A DNA stretch of 64,000 nucleotides from Sisyra terminalis (GCA_958496175.1 OY292279.1:5518001-5582000), one strand, 5' to 3'. Shown: positions 24,130 through 36,125, counted from the stretch's first letter. Numbers and translations are program-made. The notes: a model not told the origin generated them from the sequence alone.

Positions 24130-25920
24130 GTAAAGATTTTTTCCAATGAGGTATCCAAATACCGTCAAAAACAAAGCAAAAAGTATCATCTAATGTTGGA
24201 GAGAACTTTGAATAAAATATTTGGAACCATTTATCCACAATAAATTCTTTAATTTGCAAAAAAAATGCCAGAAACTTTTCTATTAACAGTTTGGATTAAT
24301 CCTCGTAAAAGTTGATTTAATTTTAAGAAATTTAGAGTTGAATTATTGAAAAAAAAGTCAGAATTTTTAACAACTTATTATAAGTTTAGAATACTTGAAT
24401 TTTTTTTCGTACTATTTTCACATTGAAACTTTTTATGTGATTCAATTGAACAAAGTTCCAAAGTTTTGGCGTTTTAAAGTGTCTTCAATTTTAATAGAGA
24501 CTAACTTCTAAAAAAAAAAATGAATAATTCAGGAATATCAAAAGTTCAGTACATCTAACGTCAACAAGTTTAAGTTTAAAACGAATTTATTGAATTGGTT
24601 GCCGTTTATTTGACTATGAAAGTTGAAGTCTTTGATGTGGCTAAAATTATTGAAGATGAAATCTTTTTCCAAACGCTTCATTTCCTTCGTTTTTCCGATC
24701 AAACATTGGATGTATGAAATGTTCAAAGTTTTAACTTTATTATAATTCAAAGATACAATTTTAAATGGGCTGTTCGTTTGAAGAATATTCCCAATAAACT
24801 TCTTCAACACGAGGAATCAATATGCGTATATTGTAATAGATTTTATTGAAGGAAATTTTTTGCCAAGATTTTTTCCGTCTTACTCGTATATCAATAAGGG
24901 TTTAAATGGAATAAAAAAGATGGTGAAAATGGCTTGGCTATTGTAGTTCAGGGGTTTGTGCTTGAAAGTGGTGAATGTTGCAACACAAATGTATGCATTT
25001 TGCTGGGAGCTTTAACTGTATAAAGAGTTACCACCGATAAAAAGTGGTAAAAAATACAATGTTATGTAAACATTCTACGTTGTTGATGAAATGCAAATAT
25101 AAACTTGTAAAATTTTTCATTCAATTCAAATTAGACTTACATGACTTTCAAATAAAATGAAAAGAAATGCAAACAAGGAAACCTACAAATTTTTAAACTT
25201 ACTTTTTTTTCAATATAGCAAAAAGAGATTTATACAACTTTAAATAGACTAATTGATTCAATTCTTTTTGGGTTTGTTGAAGAAAATTCAAACGTAAATT
25301 CCCACCAATTTGCTATGCAATTATCTTCATTATACTATTGTAAACACAAGGTTGAATATATTAAGTTTAACCAAGGTTCAAATTTTCTTAGAAACTTCAT
25401 TTTCTTTCAGTGGAAAATAAAAGCACTAATAACATGTACGAATTCCTTTTGCCAAGATTTACCCTGAAATTCTCTCAAATATTTCAGCTTTTTGCCGTTA
25501 CGCTTTGACATCGGAAAGGTACATTTTTGTCCCCGAAAAATTCCTGTTTTTTTTTTTTTGTACTAGATTCTGTTAAATGAGTAACTTTTTTTCAGTGATA
25601 AAACGTTCAAACGAAATCTCTATCATCAATTTTCTTATATAGACACAAAAGCACAAATAGCATCAAAAGTTCTTCTTTTTTTCTATTCCGAATGTTCGAC
25701 AAAAGAAATTGACTTGAACAGGTTGTCAATTTTTTTCCAACTACTTTAATGACTAACTTTTTCCAACTTAAAAAAAAAAACTATATCCTTCGTTTTTTAT
25801 TAGTTTAACTTCTAAAGCTTTTGGTAAGTGTCTAAAGGGAATTTAGTGTTTCGAAAGAAAAATGATAAGTTACTTACAATTCCTTATAAGTATTAAGGGT
25901 TTAGTGTAAAGTAATAAACA
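24130..25920. other. Unannotated AT-rich intergenic stretch
   Basis: No supported gene. The minus-strand open frames at 24062-24259 and 24538-24810 show no recognisable domain. Confidence 0.5.
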
Positions 25921-25933
25921 TTATTGCATCAGT

Positions 25934-27002
25934 AGGGTGTCCGTTATTTCCCAAATTGATATTTTTTACAGCAATCGCCCCCTGAATTTTTAGTTTAAGA
26001 TATAAAAAAATGTATCCAATACAATTAAGCTCTTAATTTTTTGATTAAACCGTGCCGGAATCATGTTACTTTTACCATTTAAATAACATGGGATTATTTG
26101 GCTTTTTACTTTTAATTTTTTTTCTCAGAAACAAATGAATAAAAAGATTTAAAACTAAATTATTCTGACGTAAAATTTAACGTTCTACAAAAAAGGTCTC
26201 TAATGAATTTTCGATTAAATCACTCCATTAACAGTTATTCAACATTTCACTTGTGCCTAATATATCTTGCAATATTTTCAACTATTTGCTCATTTTTACT
26301 TTTTTAAACTATAAAATCATTGAAAGAGAAGATAAAAATTATTATCATTAGAGCGCCAGTGATTATTTGTGTTAGTTTTATGACTTCAACTGAAAATCAA
26401 ACAAAAAAACACTTTTTTGGCAATTAAATCAGGTGACATAAGATCTGAATTCCTTATAGTCGTGAAATTCAATTTATTCAGGATAAATTTTCGTACTTTA
26501 ATCAATATCTTGTACCTACGAAGTGAATTTCATACTAATTAATGAGATTATCGACAAAAGTTCAATTAAAATTCGAATTTTCACCATTTCACCTGACGCC
26601 ATCTATGAGAAATTTCTTAGAACTTGTAGTCAACAATTTAAATGTTGAATAAATAACAAAATACAAATTAAACAAATTAATTCAAGTGAAATGTTGAATA
26701 ACTTTTAATGGAGTGATTTAATCGAAAATTCATTAGAGACCTTTTTTGTAGAACGTTAAATTTTACGTCAGAATAATTTGACCTTAAATCTTTTCATACA
26801 TTTGTTTCTGAGAAAAAAAATTAAAAGGAAAAAATCAAATAATCCCATGTTATTTAAATGATAAAAGTAACATGATTCCGGCACGGTTTAATCAAGAAAT
26901 TAAGAGCTTAATTGTATTGAATATTTTTTTTTATATCTTAAACTAAAAATTCAGAGGGCGATTGCTGTAAAAAAAATCAATTTGGGAAATAACGGACACC
27001 CT
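25934..27002. mobile_element. Foldback element, TAGGGTG family, full copy
   Basis: Starts TAGGGTGTCCGTTATTTCCC and ends with its inverted form, lacking the last base or two depending on where the duplication is cut. It is flanked by ATTGCATCAG on both sides (25924-25933 and 27003-27012), a 9-10 bp target duplication. The arms carry, symmetrically, GCAATCGCCCCCTGAATTTT, AAGCTCTTAAT, CCATTTAAATAACATGGGA and ACGTTCTACAAAAAAGGTCT. The centre is AT-rich with no coding capacity. Target size resembles Mutator-like elements, but no transposase is present to test this. Confidence 0.88.
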
Positions 27003-27054
27003 ATTGCATCAGCATGAGGAAAAGGGTTGTGTAGTTTGAAGTTCAATAATATTC

Positions 27055-27702
27055 TTACGAGGAATTTTGGAATTTTGTAACTAACGAACAAATAAATATA
27101 TAGAAATAAACAATATAGATTCTTAAAGGAAATTTAATGTCCTACAAAAAAGATTTCTTAACGTTTTTACATAAAACCACTTTTTCAAAATTGGTTCAAC
27201 AACGAAAAAAACAATAATTTAATTTTTCCTTCAACTTTAATTGTGAATAACTTTTGAAAAAGTGATTTTATGTAAAAACGTTAAGAGACCTTTTTTGTAG
27301 AGCATTAAATTCCTTTCAAGAATCAATATTGTTTATTTCTATGTATTTGTTAGTTAGTTATAAAATTCCAAAACAAAATAGATAAACCGAAAAATTATGT
27401 CAATATTTAAAGCTTGATTATTCGGAAACGGCGTATCTGGCGAAAATTTTTAAAGTAACGTTTTTTGTAGGAAATTTAATTTTCTATAAATATTTGTGCA
27501 AATGATTTTTTTTACTTTGATAGTTTGACAGCATTGACGCAAAAATGAAAGCACAAATTAAAAATCGAAATTAAAGATGATAAACCTTTTAATATTAATA
27601 CTGAGGGCTTAAACCTTCCCGATATTTTTTTTTTGTCACCTTGAACAATATTTTCGATATACTTTTAAAAAAAATAAAAGTCGATATTTTTGGCCCAGTC
27701 TA
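27055..27702. mobile_element. Foldback element, TAGACTG family 2, copy 1 (left side truncated)
   Basis: Right end is GGCCCAGTCTA (inverted TAGACTGGGCC). The palindromic centre near 27215 has TACATAAAACCACTTTTTCA answered by TGAAAAAGTGATTTTATGTA. It contains the shared box CTACAAAAAAGATTTCTTAA and its inverse AAGAGACCTTTTTTGTAG, GACAGCATTGACGCAAAAAT, and TTTAATATTAATACTGAGGG. Other copies are at 44872, 48991, 49805 and 50370. Confidence 0.8.
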
Positions 27703-27754
27703 ATGGGTATACTGATCTATATTTTCATATGTGACTTACCAAACATTAAGTATA

Positions 27755-28475
27755 CACACCTTTACCTGTATCATGACGATACTGCATTATTTGGTAAATC
27801 ATGGTGAACTGATACAATCATTATTAGGCTTAATAACTCACTGCAAAATCTGATTAAATACTTCGACAAATGGAAAATAAAAATTAATACTAATAAAACT
27901 AAAGCTATAATGTATACAAGACAAAAACCAGGTATTCTAAAAAACATCAGCGTAAATTCCTTCATTGTTAAATGGTCAAACACACTAAAATATCTAGGAA
28001 TGGTATGGTATACGATACAAGGTTAAACTTCAAGACCCACGTAGCTTCAATACGAAATAAGGCCATCGCCAAAATTAATATAATGTATCCAATTTTTAAC
28101 ACAAAGGAAATTTATCAAGTAATAACAAACAACTCATTTTCAAAATGATCATAAGACCAACAATTACGTATACTTCCCCGGTATGGAGTAATATCTCTAA
28201 AACCAACTTAAGACCATTGCAAGTAATACAAAATAAATCACTGAAAATAGCAGAAAATCATCCTTATTACTACAGAACAAATCTTTTACATATTGGAATG
28301 ACTATTCCATTGTTGAGGGATTACATCCTGCAACAATCGGGCAGATTTTTCAACAATTGTAGTTATAACACCAACCCACTCATTAATGGTATAGGAAACT
28401 ACACACTGGACGATCTTAAGAGAAAATACAAAAAATATAAACACAAAAAGATCAAGTATCACATTTTGTGACAAA
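27755..28475 (+). pseudogene. Jockey-type LINE reverse transcriptase fragment
   Basis: The plus-strand translation begins LYHDDTALFGKSW (the YxDD active-site motif of reverse transcriptase, with H where A is usual) and continues through WKIKINTNKTK and NTLKYLGM. It shifts frame near 28005 and again before 28145, then resumes as RPTITYTSPVWSNISKTNL through to a stop at 28471, the usual C-terminal region of Jockey-clade ORF2. In-frame stops and at least two frameshifts make it non-functional. No 5' RT part or endonuclease remains. It lies just after the foldback element at 27055-27702. Confidence 0.85.
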
Positions 28476-28747
28476 GAAAAAAGAACCTGTATCTCCTCTT
28501 CTCTGTCTTTGTAAATTTGATTGTTACATGGAATGATATAATGGGATGATATAAAGAATGACTAAAAAACAAGTAGGGTTTTTATCTATGTTGTGCTAAA
28601 TTTTTCGTCTATATACTGAAAACTATATATTGAAATTTTGGTCCGATGTTTATTACAACCTAATATTTATTGGTTGAGCTTTTCAGCAAAGCTTCAATGC
28701 TTTGGCGAAAATTTCTTGGTAGTTTCGATATTATATTACACGTATAT

Positions 28748-28874
28748 TAGGGTGTCCGTTATTTCCCAAATTGATTTTTTTACAGCAATCGCCCCCTGAA
28801 TTTTCAGTTTAAGATAAACTAAAAATTAAAATAATCGCTGTAAAAAAATCAATTTGGGAAATAACGGACACCCC
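28748..28874. mobile_element. Minimal TAGGGTG-family hairpin element
   Basis: A 127-bp version of the family: TAGGGTGTCCGTTATTTCCC, CAGCAATCGCCCCCTGAATT, a short turn, then the inverted ends finishing GGGAAATAACGGACACCCC. The flanks ACGTATAT and ACATATAT are similar and may be a worn target duplication. It would fold into a single hairpin of roughly 50 bp. Confidence 0.8.
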
Positions 28875-28879
28875 AACAT

Positions 28880-29444
28880 ATATGATTGATCTTAATATTA
28901 AAATTTTGTCAAATAAATAAAATAATTCCTTAAAATCGGAACAGATAACCGATTAAGCTTCGTTTTTATAGCGTGAAATAAATCAAGTAAAAATATTATA
29001 AATTTTCGATTAAAAAATAAATACCTAAGGAAAAATTTTCCATAAATGTTTTATTAATGCAATAAATTACTGATTTGATTATAACTCACATTTTCTTGTT
29101 GCGTGGGTGTAAAATTGGCTGAACTAATTTGAATCGATAGGCTTTAATTACCTTTAAAGCATAATAAATTATTAAAAACTTTAATTAAAAACGAATCATC
29201 GCGTTTTTCTTGCGAATAACATAAAATTTTTCCTTCTAAAAAAAAAATTCAATGTTTTATGAGGCACTTTACTGTCAATAAATTTTCTAAACATTTCTAT
29301 TTAAATGTAGGAAAATAAATATTTTACGATTGTCTGTTAATTGTTGCTCATTAACTATATTTATATTCCAAATGTTTTGACTAAAGTACTTCTGGTTTTA
29401 TAACAATCAATTACTAATACGATATTTTCCTTCTGTTATTTCAG
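28880..29444 (+). other. Upstream intronic/intergenic region of the receptor
   Basis: AT-rich with no TATA/initiator pair that I could support. It ends with a branch-point-like TTACTAATAC at 29411-29420 and a pyrimidine tract with TTATTTCAG at 29436-29444, suggesting that an upstream non-coding exon lies before this point, location unknown. Confidence 0.5.
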
Positions 29445-29682
29445 ACAAATTGGATTTGAACCGTTTGCCGCCGACAATTTCTCCGAGGCAATAATGAGTG
29501 GAGTTGAAAGATAAAATAAAAACATTGCAAGTTTAGCATTGAAAGTAAAGTACAAGGATACCAATTAATAATCGATCACTATGCAAGAAATCATTTTGTT
29601 ACCAATGCCATAAAACGGTCGTAAAATATTGAAGGCACAAAGTCAGCATTAACGGGCGCAGATAAAGACGAAATTGTAGAAG
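29445..29682 (+). other. 5'-UTR part of receptor exon, with two short uORFs
   Basis: Follows the acceptor at 29444. It contains two complete upstream open frames, ATG 29494-stop 29514 (MSGVER) and ATG 29581-stop 29613 (MQEIILLPMP). Both terminate before the main ATG at 29683. The composition is less AT-biased than the DNA upstream. The exon assignment is inferred from the splice signals. Confidence 0.6.
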
Positions 29683-30407
29683 ATGTGGAATGCATTGGGT
29701 GAGTTTGACGATAGAATTAGTAATGATACGGTGATGGATCACTCGTCCCAATTGGTATTTCCGGAGAGTCCACCGCACCAGATGGTACTGTTTTACGACG
29801 AAAATGAACCGGGAACCATGAACAGTGTGGACTACTTCATCGAGTTGAACAATTTCACATATGCGCCCGATGTTACCAATTTATCGGCGGCCTACAACTA
29901 CACGATTGACTGCGAAGACGGAAACACAATTCTCAAGTCGTCCCATTTTAAGTCAATGGTTTATATCATGTACATGACGATTTTTGTGTTGGCCTTCGTG
30001 GGAAATACGCTCGTGTGCTACATAGTGCAGGCGACACCGCGAATGCGAACCGTTACGAACTATTTCATCGTCAATTTGGCAATTGGTGATTTATTGATGG
30101 CGATTTTTTGCATTCCGTTCACGTCGATTTCCACGTTCATACTGCAGTATTGGCCGTTTGGAATGATGCTGTGTCATTTTGTGAACTTTTTCCAAGCGAC
30201 TTCGGTTATGGTGAGTGCGTATACTTTGGTGGCGATAAGTTTCGATCGGTATATCGCGATAATGTGGCCGTTAAAACCGAGATTGTCGAAACGGTACGCG
30301 TGCTTTATAATTCTGTTGGTGTGGGTGTTTGCTTTGTTAACGGCGTCGCCTATTCCGTTAGTCACTGAGCTTTCGCAGCCCACGGAAATGTTCAAAGTTT
30401 GTGACCG
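29683..30407 (+). CDS. RYa-R: RYamide receptor-like GPCR, coding exon 1 (N-terminus to TM4)
   Basis: Encodes residues 1-241 plus two bases of codon 242 of a family A (rhodopsin-like) peptide receptor in the neuropeptide Y group. In that group the insect RYamide receptor senses C-terminal RYamide peptides at the cell surface and signals through G proteins. An extracellular tail of ~90 residues carries sequons at N14, N57, N66 and N72. TM1 is ~92-116 (GNTLVCYIV, N108) and TM2 ~123-148 (NLAIGDLL, D136). TM3 starts at C164, the likely disulfide partner of C245, and ends in DRY at 188-190. Then comes IAIMWPLKPR, and TM4 ~205-227 with W214. The ILQYWPFG and DRYIAIMWPL segments are why I chose RYamide receptor over other NPY-like receptors. 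ATG 29683 gives the longest frame with no upstream in-frame extension. The GTAAGT donor starts at 30408. Confidence 0.85.
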
Positions 30408-30559
30408 GTAAGTGTGAAAAAAATCAAAGATTTTAATAGCATCACTAGGGATTGTCTATATCAGGATTCAATCATACTTTTTCAGCTGTAGAACACTTTG
30501 CTTATTTTTTAAGTAGGATAGTATAATTTAACTAATCCATGGTGTGGTAAATAATTAAT

Positions 30560-30705
30560 AATATTCTTGGGAACTTGGACTCAAACAATAAGATGTTAAA
30601 TTTTCAAATTATCTCAGCGTTTCGTTGGTATTTATTATCAACTTCTTCAGGAGAACTTTTCAAGTTAACATCCTCATTGTCAATATTGGCTTTTTAACAA
30701 GATTT
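30560..30705 (-). mobile_element. Penelope-like terminal repeat with hammerhead-like core
   Basis: Minus strand 30650-30619 reads CTGAAGA, A, a 7-bp stem with one mismatch (GTTGATA/TACCAAC), then GAAAC. Flanking CAATAAGATGTTAA and TTAACATCCTCATTG form short inverted arms. It lies in the receptor intron, antisense to the gene. Confidence 0.5.
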
Positions 30706-30779
30706 TTAACAAAATAACCGAGTGAGTACTCTAGTGGTAGTTAAACTTTATTTATTATATTATAATTTTGTATCATTAT

Positions 30780-31270
30780 TAGACTGATTCAAAAAAAAAT
30801 AAGATTTTTTTTTCTTAATTATATCAAAAATATTGTTGAAAATTACAAACAAAAAAACCAGTGAAAGTTTGAACTCTAAATATTTATATTAAGAGGTGCC
30901 ACATCGCAAATTTCGATTTTCCATTTAAATAACATGGGAATAATATTCTCTTTCACTTTGGAATTTTATAGCACACGTTGGTGACAATATTTCGGAATGA
31001 CCAAGGTATATTCTTGTAGAAAATTGAACGGTCTACAAAAAAAGTCTCTAACCAAGTTTTTGATATATTTATTCCTTCAAAAGATATTCGAGGTCAAAGT
31101 TGAAGTAAAGAGAAATTTTAATATTTTTTCAATTTTTTAACGCAACCATCAATTCTATGAGAAAATTTTATAGGAAATTTTTTGTAGAGCACTTTTTTTC
31201 TTTAACTTATCTTTGTAAAAGTTTTTGAAATTTTTAACAGGTCCTAAGTTATTTGTATTAAACTGAAAAT
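30780..31270. mobile_element. Foldback element, TAGACTG family 1, copy 2 (left half)
   Basis: Starts TAGACTGATTC and follows the left arm of the 13503 copy: GAGGTGCCACATCGCAAATT, CCATTTAAATAACATGGGAA, GGTCTACAAAAAAAGTCTC, TTTTTTAACGCAACCATCAA, TTTTTGTAGAGCAC. The inverted half is missing. It ends near GTCCTAAGTTATTTG. Confidence 0.8.
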
Positions 31271-31274
31271 TATT

Positions 31275-32090
31275 TAAATTGTATTAATATACCTCTAATT
31301 AATATATTTATACTTTTCAATTAATTTCAAAAAAGTGATATGAGGGGCTCATTTTAACAACCGCCTTAGTCGAATTATTAAAGATGTACAATTATAAGAG
31401 ATAATAAAAATATATTATTATGTATTTCAAAGAATTGTTGCATAAAAAATAATTTTTATCGCAATTTCTTCATTTTCTTAATTGTTTAATGGAATGTTTA
31501 TATATTTTGAATTGAAAAATAATTATCTTCATATTACTTTACCAAAAAAAAAAAAATGAATAAGTATGCTTTAGCATGAGTTATAGGAAAATATCAGTTT
31601 TTATTTTTTTTTTATAATGTTCCACCAAATCAAAAAATTTGAAAAAATTACTGAGTATAGAAGAGTACTAAAGACGTTTTTTGAGAAAATTTCGGGATGA
31701 ATACTTTTCAATAACGGACTAAAAAAATTAATTTTAATTTTGTTTCTGTCCTTAAAAATCGACATTCCATCTGAAAATAATAGAAAAAAAATATTTTCAT
31801 GCCTTTACTCCTAAGAATGAGAAAAAAAAATCGTAGGGTATTCATTTTAAATTTTACTACTAAAAAAAAAAAAAATAAATCGAAATTTTTTTTTTTGAAA
31901 TATTCGAAAACCACTTGCAATAAATCGCTGAAAATTTGAATAAATTTTTTTATTTAGTACCAAAACGATCCCATGACTTTGAATCGAAAAAGCCGCGGGG
32001 GCACTTTTATCATACAAACCGGCCTATACCTTTTAATTTATTTTATTCATAAGCACAAAATTACAATTTTTTTTCATTCTCGTTAAAAAA
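31275..32090. other. Unannotated intronic AT-rich stretch
   Basis: Rich in A and T runs. The minus-strand frame at 31708-31920 is dominated by F/K/L encoded by homopolymers. Confidence 0.5.
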
Positions 32091-32094
32091 TATT

Positions 32095-32296
32095 GACACT
32101 TGTTAAAGACTTTTATCGCTGTATCCAATTTCTAGATACTAAAAATCTTCTTCTACTCTTTATGCCACAAACTTCAATAAAGTTTAATCATCCCTCTTCT
32201 TGTATTATGAAGTTGAATATGCTCAATTTCCTAAATTTACTTAAAACACTTTGCGAAATTTCATTGTGGATCCGCGAAACAGTTTAGGAAACTCTG
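32095..32296. mobile_element. Decayed hAT-type end
   Basis: Read from 32296 on the minus strand, the sequence begins CAGAGTTTCCTAAACTG, close to the end of the hAT element at 23588 (CAGAGTTCCCTAAAC). The opposite end was not found and no target duplication could be read, so only a fragment is claimed. Confidence 0.45.
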
Positions 32297-32299
32297 GTC

Positions 32300-35130
32300 T
32301 AGATAATTCTACAGTACAATCGTGGTAGTGAAATTTATGTTATACACCCATCCCTCGATTTACACGGTTTTTTAAATTCAAATAAAAAAAATTGTCAAAC
32401 TGTCAAATTCCGCATAATTTTAATTCATTGATTTGGCAACACTGCATGTGCAAGTATATGCGCCAAGATTACCTTTGAGTGCGTCGTAATTCACAATATG
32501 TATGTGAACCCAGTGATATACATACATTGATGGACGTCTTTCTGAGGTCGATTTTTCATTGTTATCGTTCTATGGCTTTTTCTACACTTTTCACTTTAGC
32601 TAACATTGTTGAACTCCCGGAAAACTATTTTCACTCATAAAGAAAAATTAATTACAAACAAATAAATTACTGGTATTTTACCCAGATACGTATTTCGATT
32701 GCCAATCAGGTCATTTTCACATATAAAAATGAAAAACTACCAAAATTTTCTACCGTATATGTTATGACCGGCTCTATTGAGTTTAGTAGGTAATTCAAAA
32801 AATTGTCCGGATTTTAAGGGTACATCTTAAGGGTACCTAAAGGTCGCCATAGAATTGTATTAATTTTCCTAAGGTTTAGCAGAGAAATGTTGACGACGTT
32901 TTTGTTATTAATGACCAAGAGGCAATAGATTCTAAAAATTTCTGTTATCTAAGTTTTAGTATCAATTTTTTGCAATTTTCATTTCAATAATATTAAAAAG
33001 GGGATAAAATAAAAAAAACACCTCATCCATCAATGAGTTCATCGAATTCGCTTACTAATTTGAGAAAGTAGAGAGAAAAAAAAAACGTCTAGTCGGGTTT
33101 GAAGTGCTATCAACTCTAAAAATTTATATTTTTAACTGATATACTTTTTATGAATTTTTTTCATCTTTGTTAAATTTAAGCTTACAATTAGGAATTTTTT
33201 TTTCGAATGTCAGTATTTGCTTTATAGTAATAAGTTGTTCATTCTTCATGTTAAAATCTTTGAATGATACTTCATAGCAATTAGGTATTTAAGATGAAAA
33301 ATAATACAAACAAAACATTTATATGTCTGTAAAAATTGAACAAGTTTTTCAACAGAAATCGTAATTGATAAATGAGGCATTTTTTTTCTTCATTTTTCCA
33401 AATACAAAAAGCTTTCAAATCAAATTTTATTAAGTGCTGCACATAATAAATTCGCTCCACCATATTGATATTGACAAACAAAAACGTTATTCTTCTTCAA
33501 CTCGACTTAATGAAAATGCCAAATTTTCACAATGGCTTCTTGTGTTGTTATTGTGAATAGGCAACAATGCGATGATATTAAATGTTTTTACATTCCCCAA
33601 ATAACGCTTTTAAAACGATATTCAAATGACGAGATAAATGCAAAATAAACTTTGTTTGCAATTTGTAAATATAAGCCTTTGGAAGCACAGCGAACAGGAG
33701 TTTCATTATTCTTGGAGATTTTCAAATTATAAAGCGGAAATAAAATCGGAAACTGTCGTAGATTTACTTTTCAGTATCCCGTTACGTCTTTGTCAGGGAA
33801 TTTTACAATTAAACTTTTTCCTGTTCGGGCCCATGTTTTGTTCGTAAACTTTTCCCAATCAAGGTCAAAGCTTTAAAAGCTCTAAATATAAACATTTACT
33901 GCCTCAGGAATCGGGAGTTTCTAATGAAAATTTGTTTGCAAAGAATTTCAATTTGTGAATTGAAAGATTTTTTTTTTTTAATGAAATTAACTTTGATTTT
34001 GGCAGTAATTAACAGACAAATAGCCAATTTTTTTTGTATTCTTCTAACATTGTGTACCAGTATTAATCACCTACATTGTAACCAGAATCACAAGTGTTAC
34101 CAGGCTTAACTGTATAATAGAAAAATCAATAGCCACTTGTTGAGCTTTAAGCTCAATGTCTTTTATTATGAAAAAAGATTATTACGTTGACTATTACTTA
34201 TATTATTGAACTTACACCTCTTCTGAGAATCTATTTAGTTCTCCAAAAAAATAACCAAAATGTTGAAACTTTTTTCGTCAAGTTTGGAAAACGTGTCTTG
34301 AGTGAGAATCACATATATCACGTTAAATTTAATATCATTTAAATGATCAATTTCATTTCATAATTTGTAACTTTATCAATTAATTTGAGTAGTATCAGTA
34401 ATTTTGTTTCCATGTAATTTAATAATTTAATAGGATTTGAATCCACATACGTAATAATCTGTTGCTGTATAATGAGTAAAGTGCGCAAATGGTATTCACA
34501 AATACAGCAAATATTTTAGTTCGATGGAAAATTTGATGTTACATAAGTGATTTCCTCAGTAAACGGAAAAACATCCCACATGAAAATGGAATGGTTTAAG
34601 TTCTAAGCATAATGCGTCAATTGGTGTAAAAGGGGATTTTAATTAATTGTTTGACGGAGGATTGAATAGGTAAATAGATAATTAAAGGTTTGATAAAGGT
34701 TCAGAATTATTCCAAGTCTTAATGAGTTCGTTTAAAATGACACAAATGGTTCGTAGAAAAATATATTTTTTTTTCTTTAATTTGGTGTACACTTTAGTAC
34801 TTAGAATTCAAGCCAATGTACTTGCCATAAAGTACGTAAAGGTCAATTATATTATTAATTGATAAGGTTTCAATTATGACTTCAACTAAAAAATCAATTT
34901 CCGTAGGATGCCATTTCCCCAATTTTTTTTTTTTGATATAACTTGTGAACCACGAAAAAAACAAAAGAAGTTTTTTTAACAATACAACTCTAGTTTGCCC
35001 CAATAAAGATCCTTAGATAATTCAACGTCACCATCAGGAACTTCAGTAAATAAATAGTGTGATCAATGGGGAACTAAATTCAACGATGAAAAATCAATCC
35101 TAGTTACGATCACCCTAAAAAAATCATAAG
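32300..35130. other. Intronic stretch with one Penelope terminal-repeat relic
   Basis: At 32683-32715 the minus strand reads CTGATTGGCAATCGAAA then TACGTATCTGGG, the terminal-repeat motif seen at 41061-41163 but with about 10 bases of the core deleted. Elsewhere no gene or repeat was recognised. Short open frames at 33281-33481, 33638-33847, 33924-34109 and 34794-35003 lack any family signature. Confidence 0.5.
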
Positions 35131-35155
35131 ATCAAATTTTCGTTGTTGATGGTTT

Positions 35156-35177
35156 TTTCTATATATATATATATATT
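35156..35177. repeat. (TA)n microsatellite
   Basis: About ten TA repeats ending just before the Helitron-like 3' end. They lie within the Penelope remnant. Confidence 0.9.
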
Positions 35178-35180
35178 GTA

Positions 35181-36125
35181 CTAGCTGATCCCCGCAACTT
35201 CGTCTGCGTAACGTAGGTGTAAAATATGTTTTCTTTTCAAATTTGCCATTTATAGAGGTATATGAAAATTTTTATTTTTCTTATTTCTTTTACGAAAAAC
35301 ATAATCATACCTGAAAACACTATTTTGTCAACTTTAAAAAGACACATTTAATAAACTGTTGCAAAGAATAAAATTGTTCTATGTAAAAATCAATTAATTT
35401 TCAAAAAATATTTGTAAATATCTAAAAAGAGTATGCCTTTTGCGTATAGCTACGATAGGTATACCTACCGTAGACCAAATAATCTGTAAATCAATCAGCA
35501 TCTATACATAAATAAAAAATATCGCCAAGTTCAATAAAGTTGGTCTTAATTATAAGTAAAATTGGGTGACCATGCGACATTTTTCAAATAACTTACATTT
35601 TTAAACTTGTGATATCTTTCGAATGGAATTATCAAATTGAATACCTCAAAAAGTTATATAATGGTATTGAAGCAAACTTAAATATGGAGTCATTTATTTT
35701 GATAAGGATTAATCCCAAAGTATAAATACAAGAGCTTTTATAGCGGTGGCATTTATATATATTTTTTAAAATGAAAAAACACTTATTGTGACATAACTAT
35801 AATAGTTAGACATATGCTGTCGCTCTAATTTTTGTAGATAATGATATGTTCTACAAAATCGTAGTACATTATTTTGTTCTATAACCAATAGTTTTCGCAG
35901 CGCACGCGATAAAAGAATGTTTTTTGGTAATTTTTTCAGACCTTGGGTTACATTATTGGAGTTTTAGTATGGATCCCTAACTTTTTTGAAAATTTAATAT
36001 AGCCTATGTTCACCGGAAATAGTGTAGCTTCCCAACAGTGAAAGAATTTTTCAAATCGGTCAAGTAGTTTCGGAGACTATTCAAAGCAAACAAACAATCA
36101 AATCTTTCCTCTTTATAATAATAGA
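35181..36125 (-). mobile_element. Helitron-like non-autonomous element (copy 2), inserted in the Penelope ORF
   Basis: Same ends as the 1299-2244 copy but in opposite orientation: the minus strand starts A|TCTATTATTATAAAGAGG and ends GATCAGCTAG|T. The inserted DNA interrupts a Penelope coding frame (GKFSS before, a YRK-containing segment after), which fixes the boundaries independently. The spurious open frame at 36010-36246 reads from Penelope into the insertion. Confidence 0.7.

Noticed and set aside
24590..24640. Apparent NWLPF segment on the plus strand as a TM6 exon
   Set aside because: It lies upstream of the receptor's first coding exon, is followed at once by a stop, and has no flanking TM6 sequence.
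28286..28474. Minus-strand open frame opposite the Jockey remnant
   Set aside because: It is the antisense shadow of the LINE coding sequence.
30108..30395. Open frames on both strands within receptor exon 1
   Set aside because: They are shadows of the receptor reading frame, which has clear transmembrane and DRY motifs.
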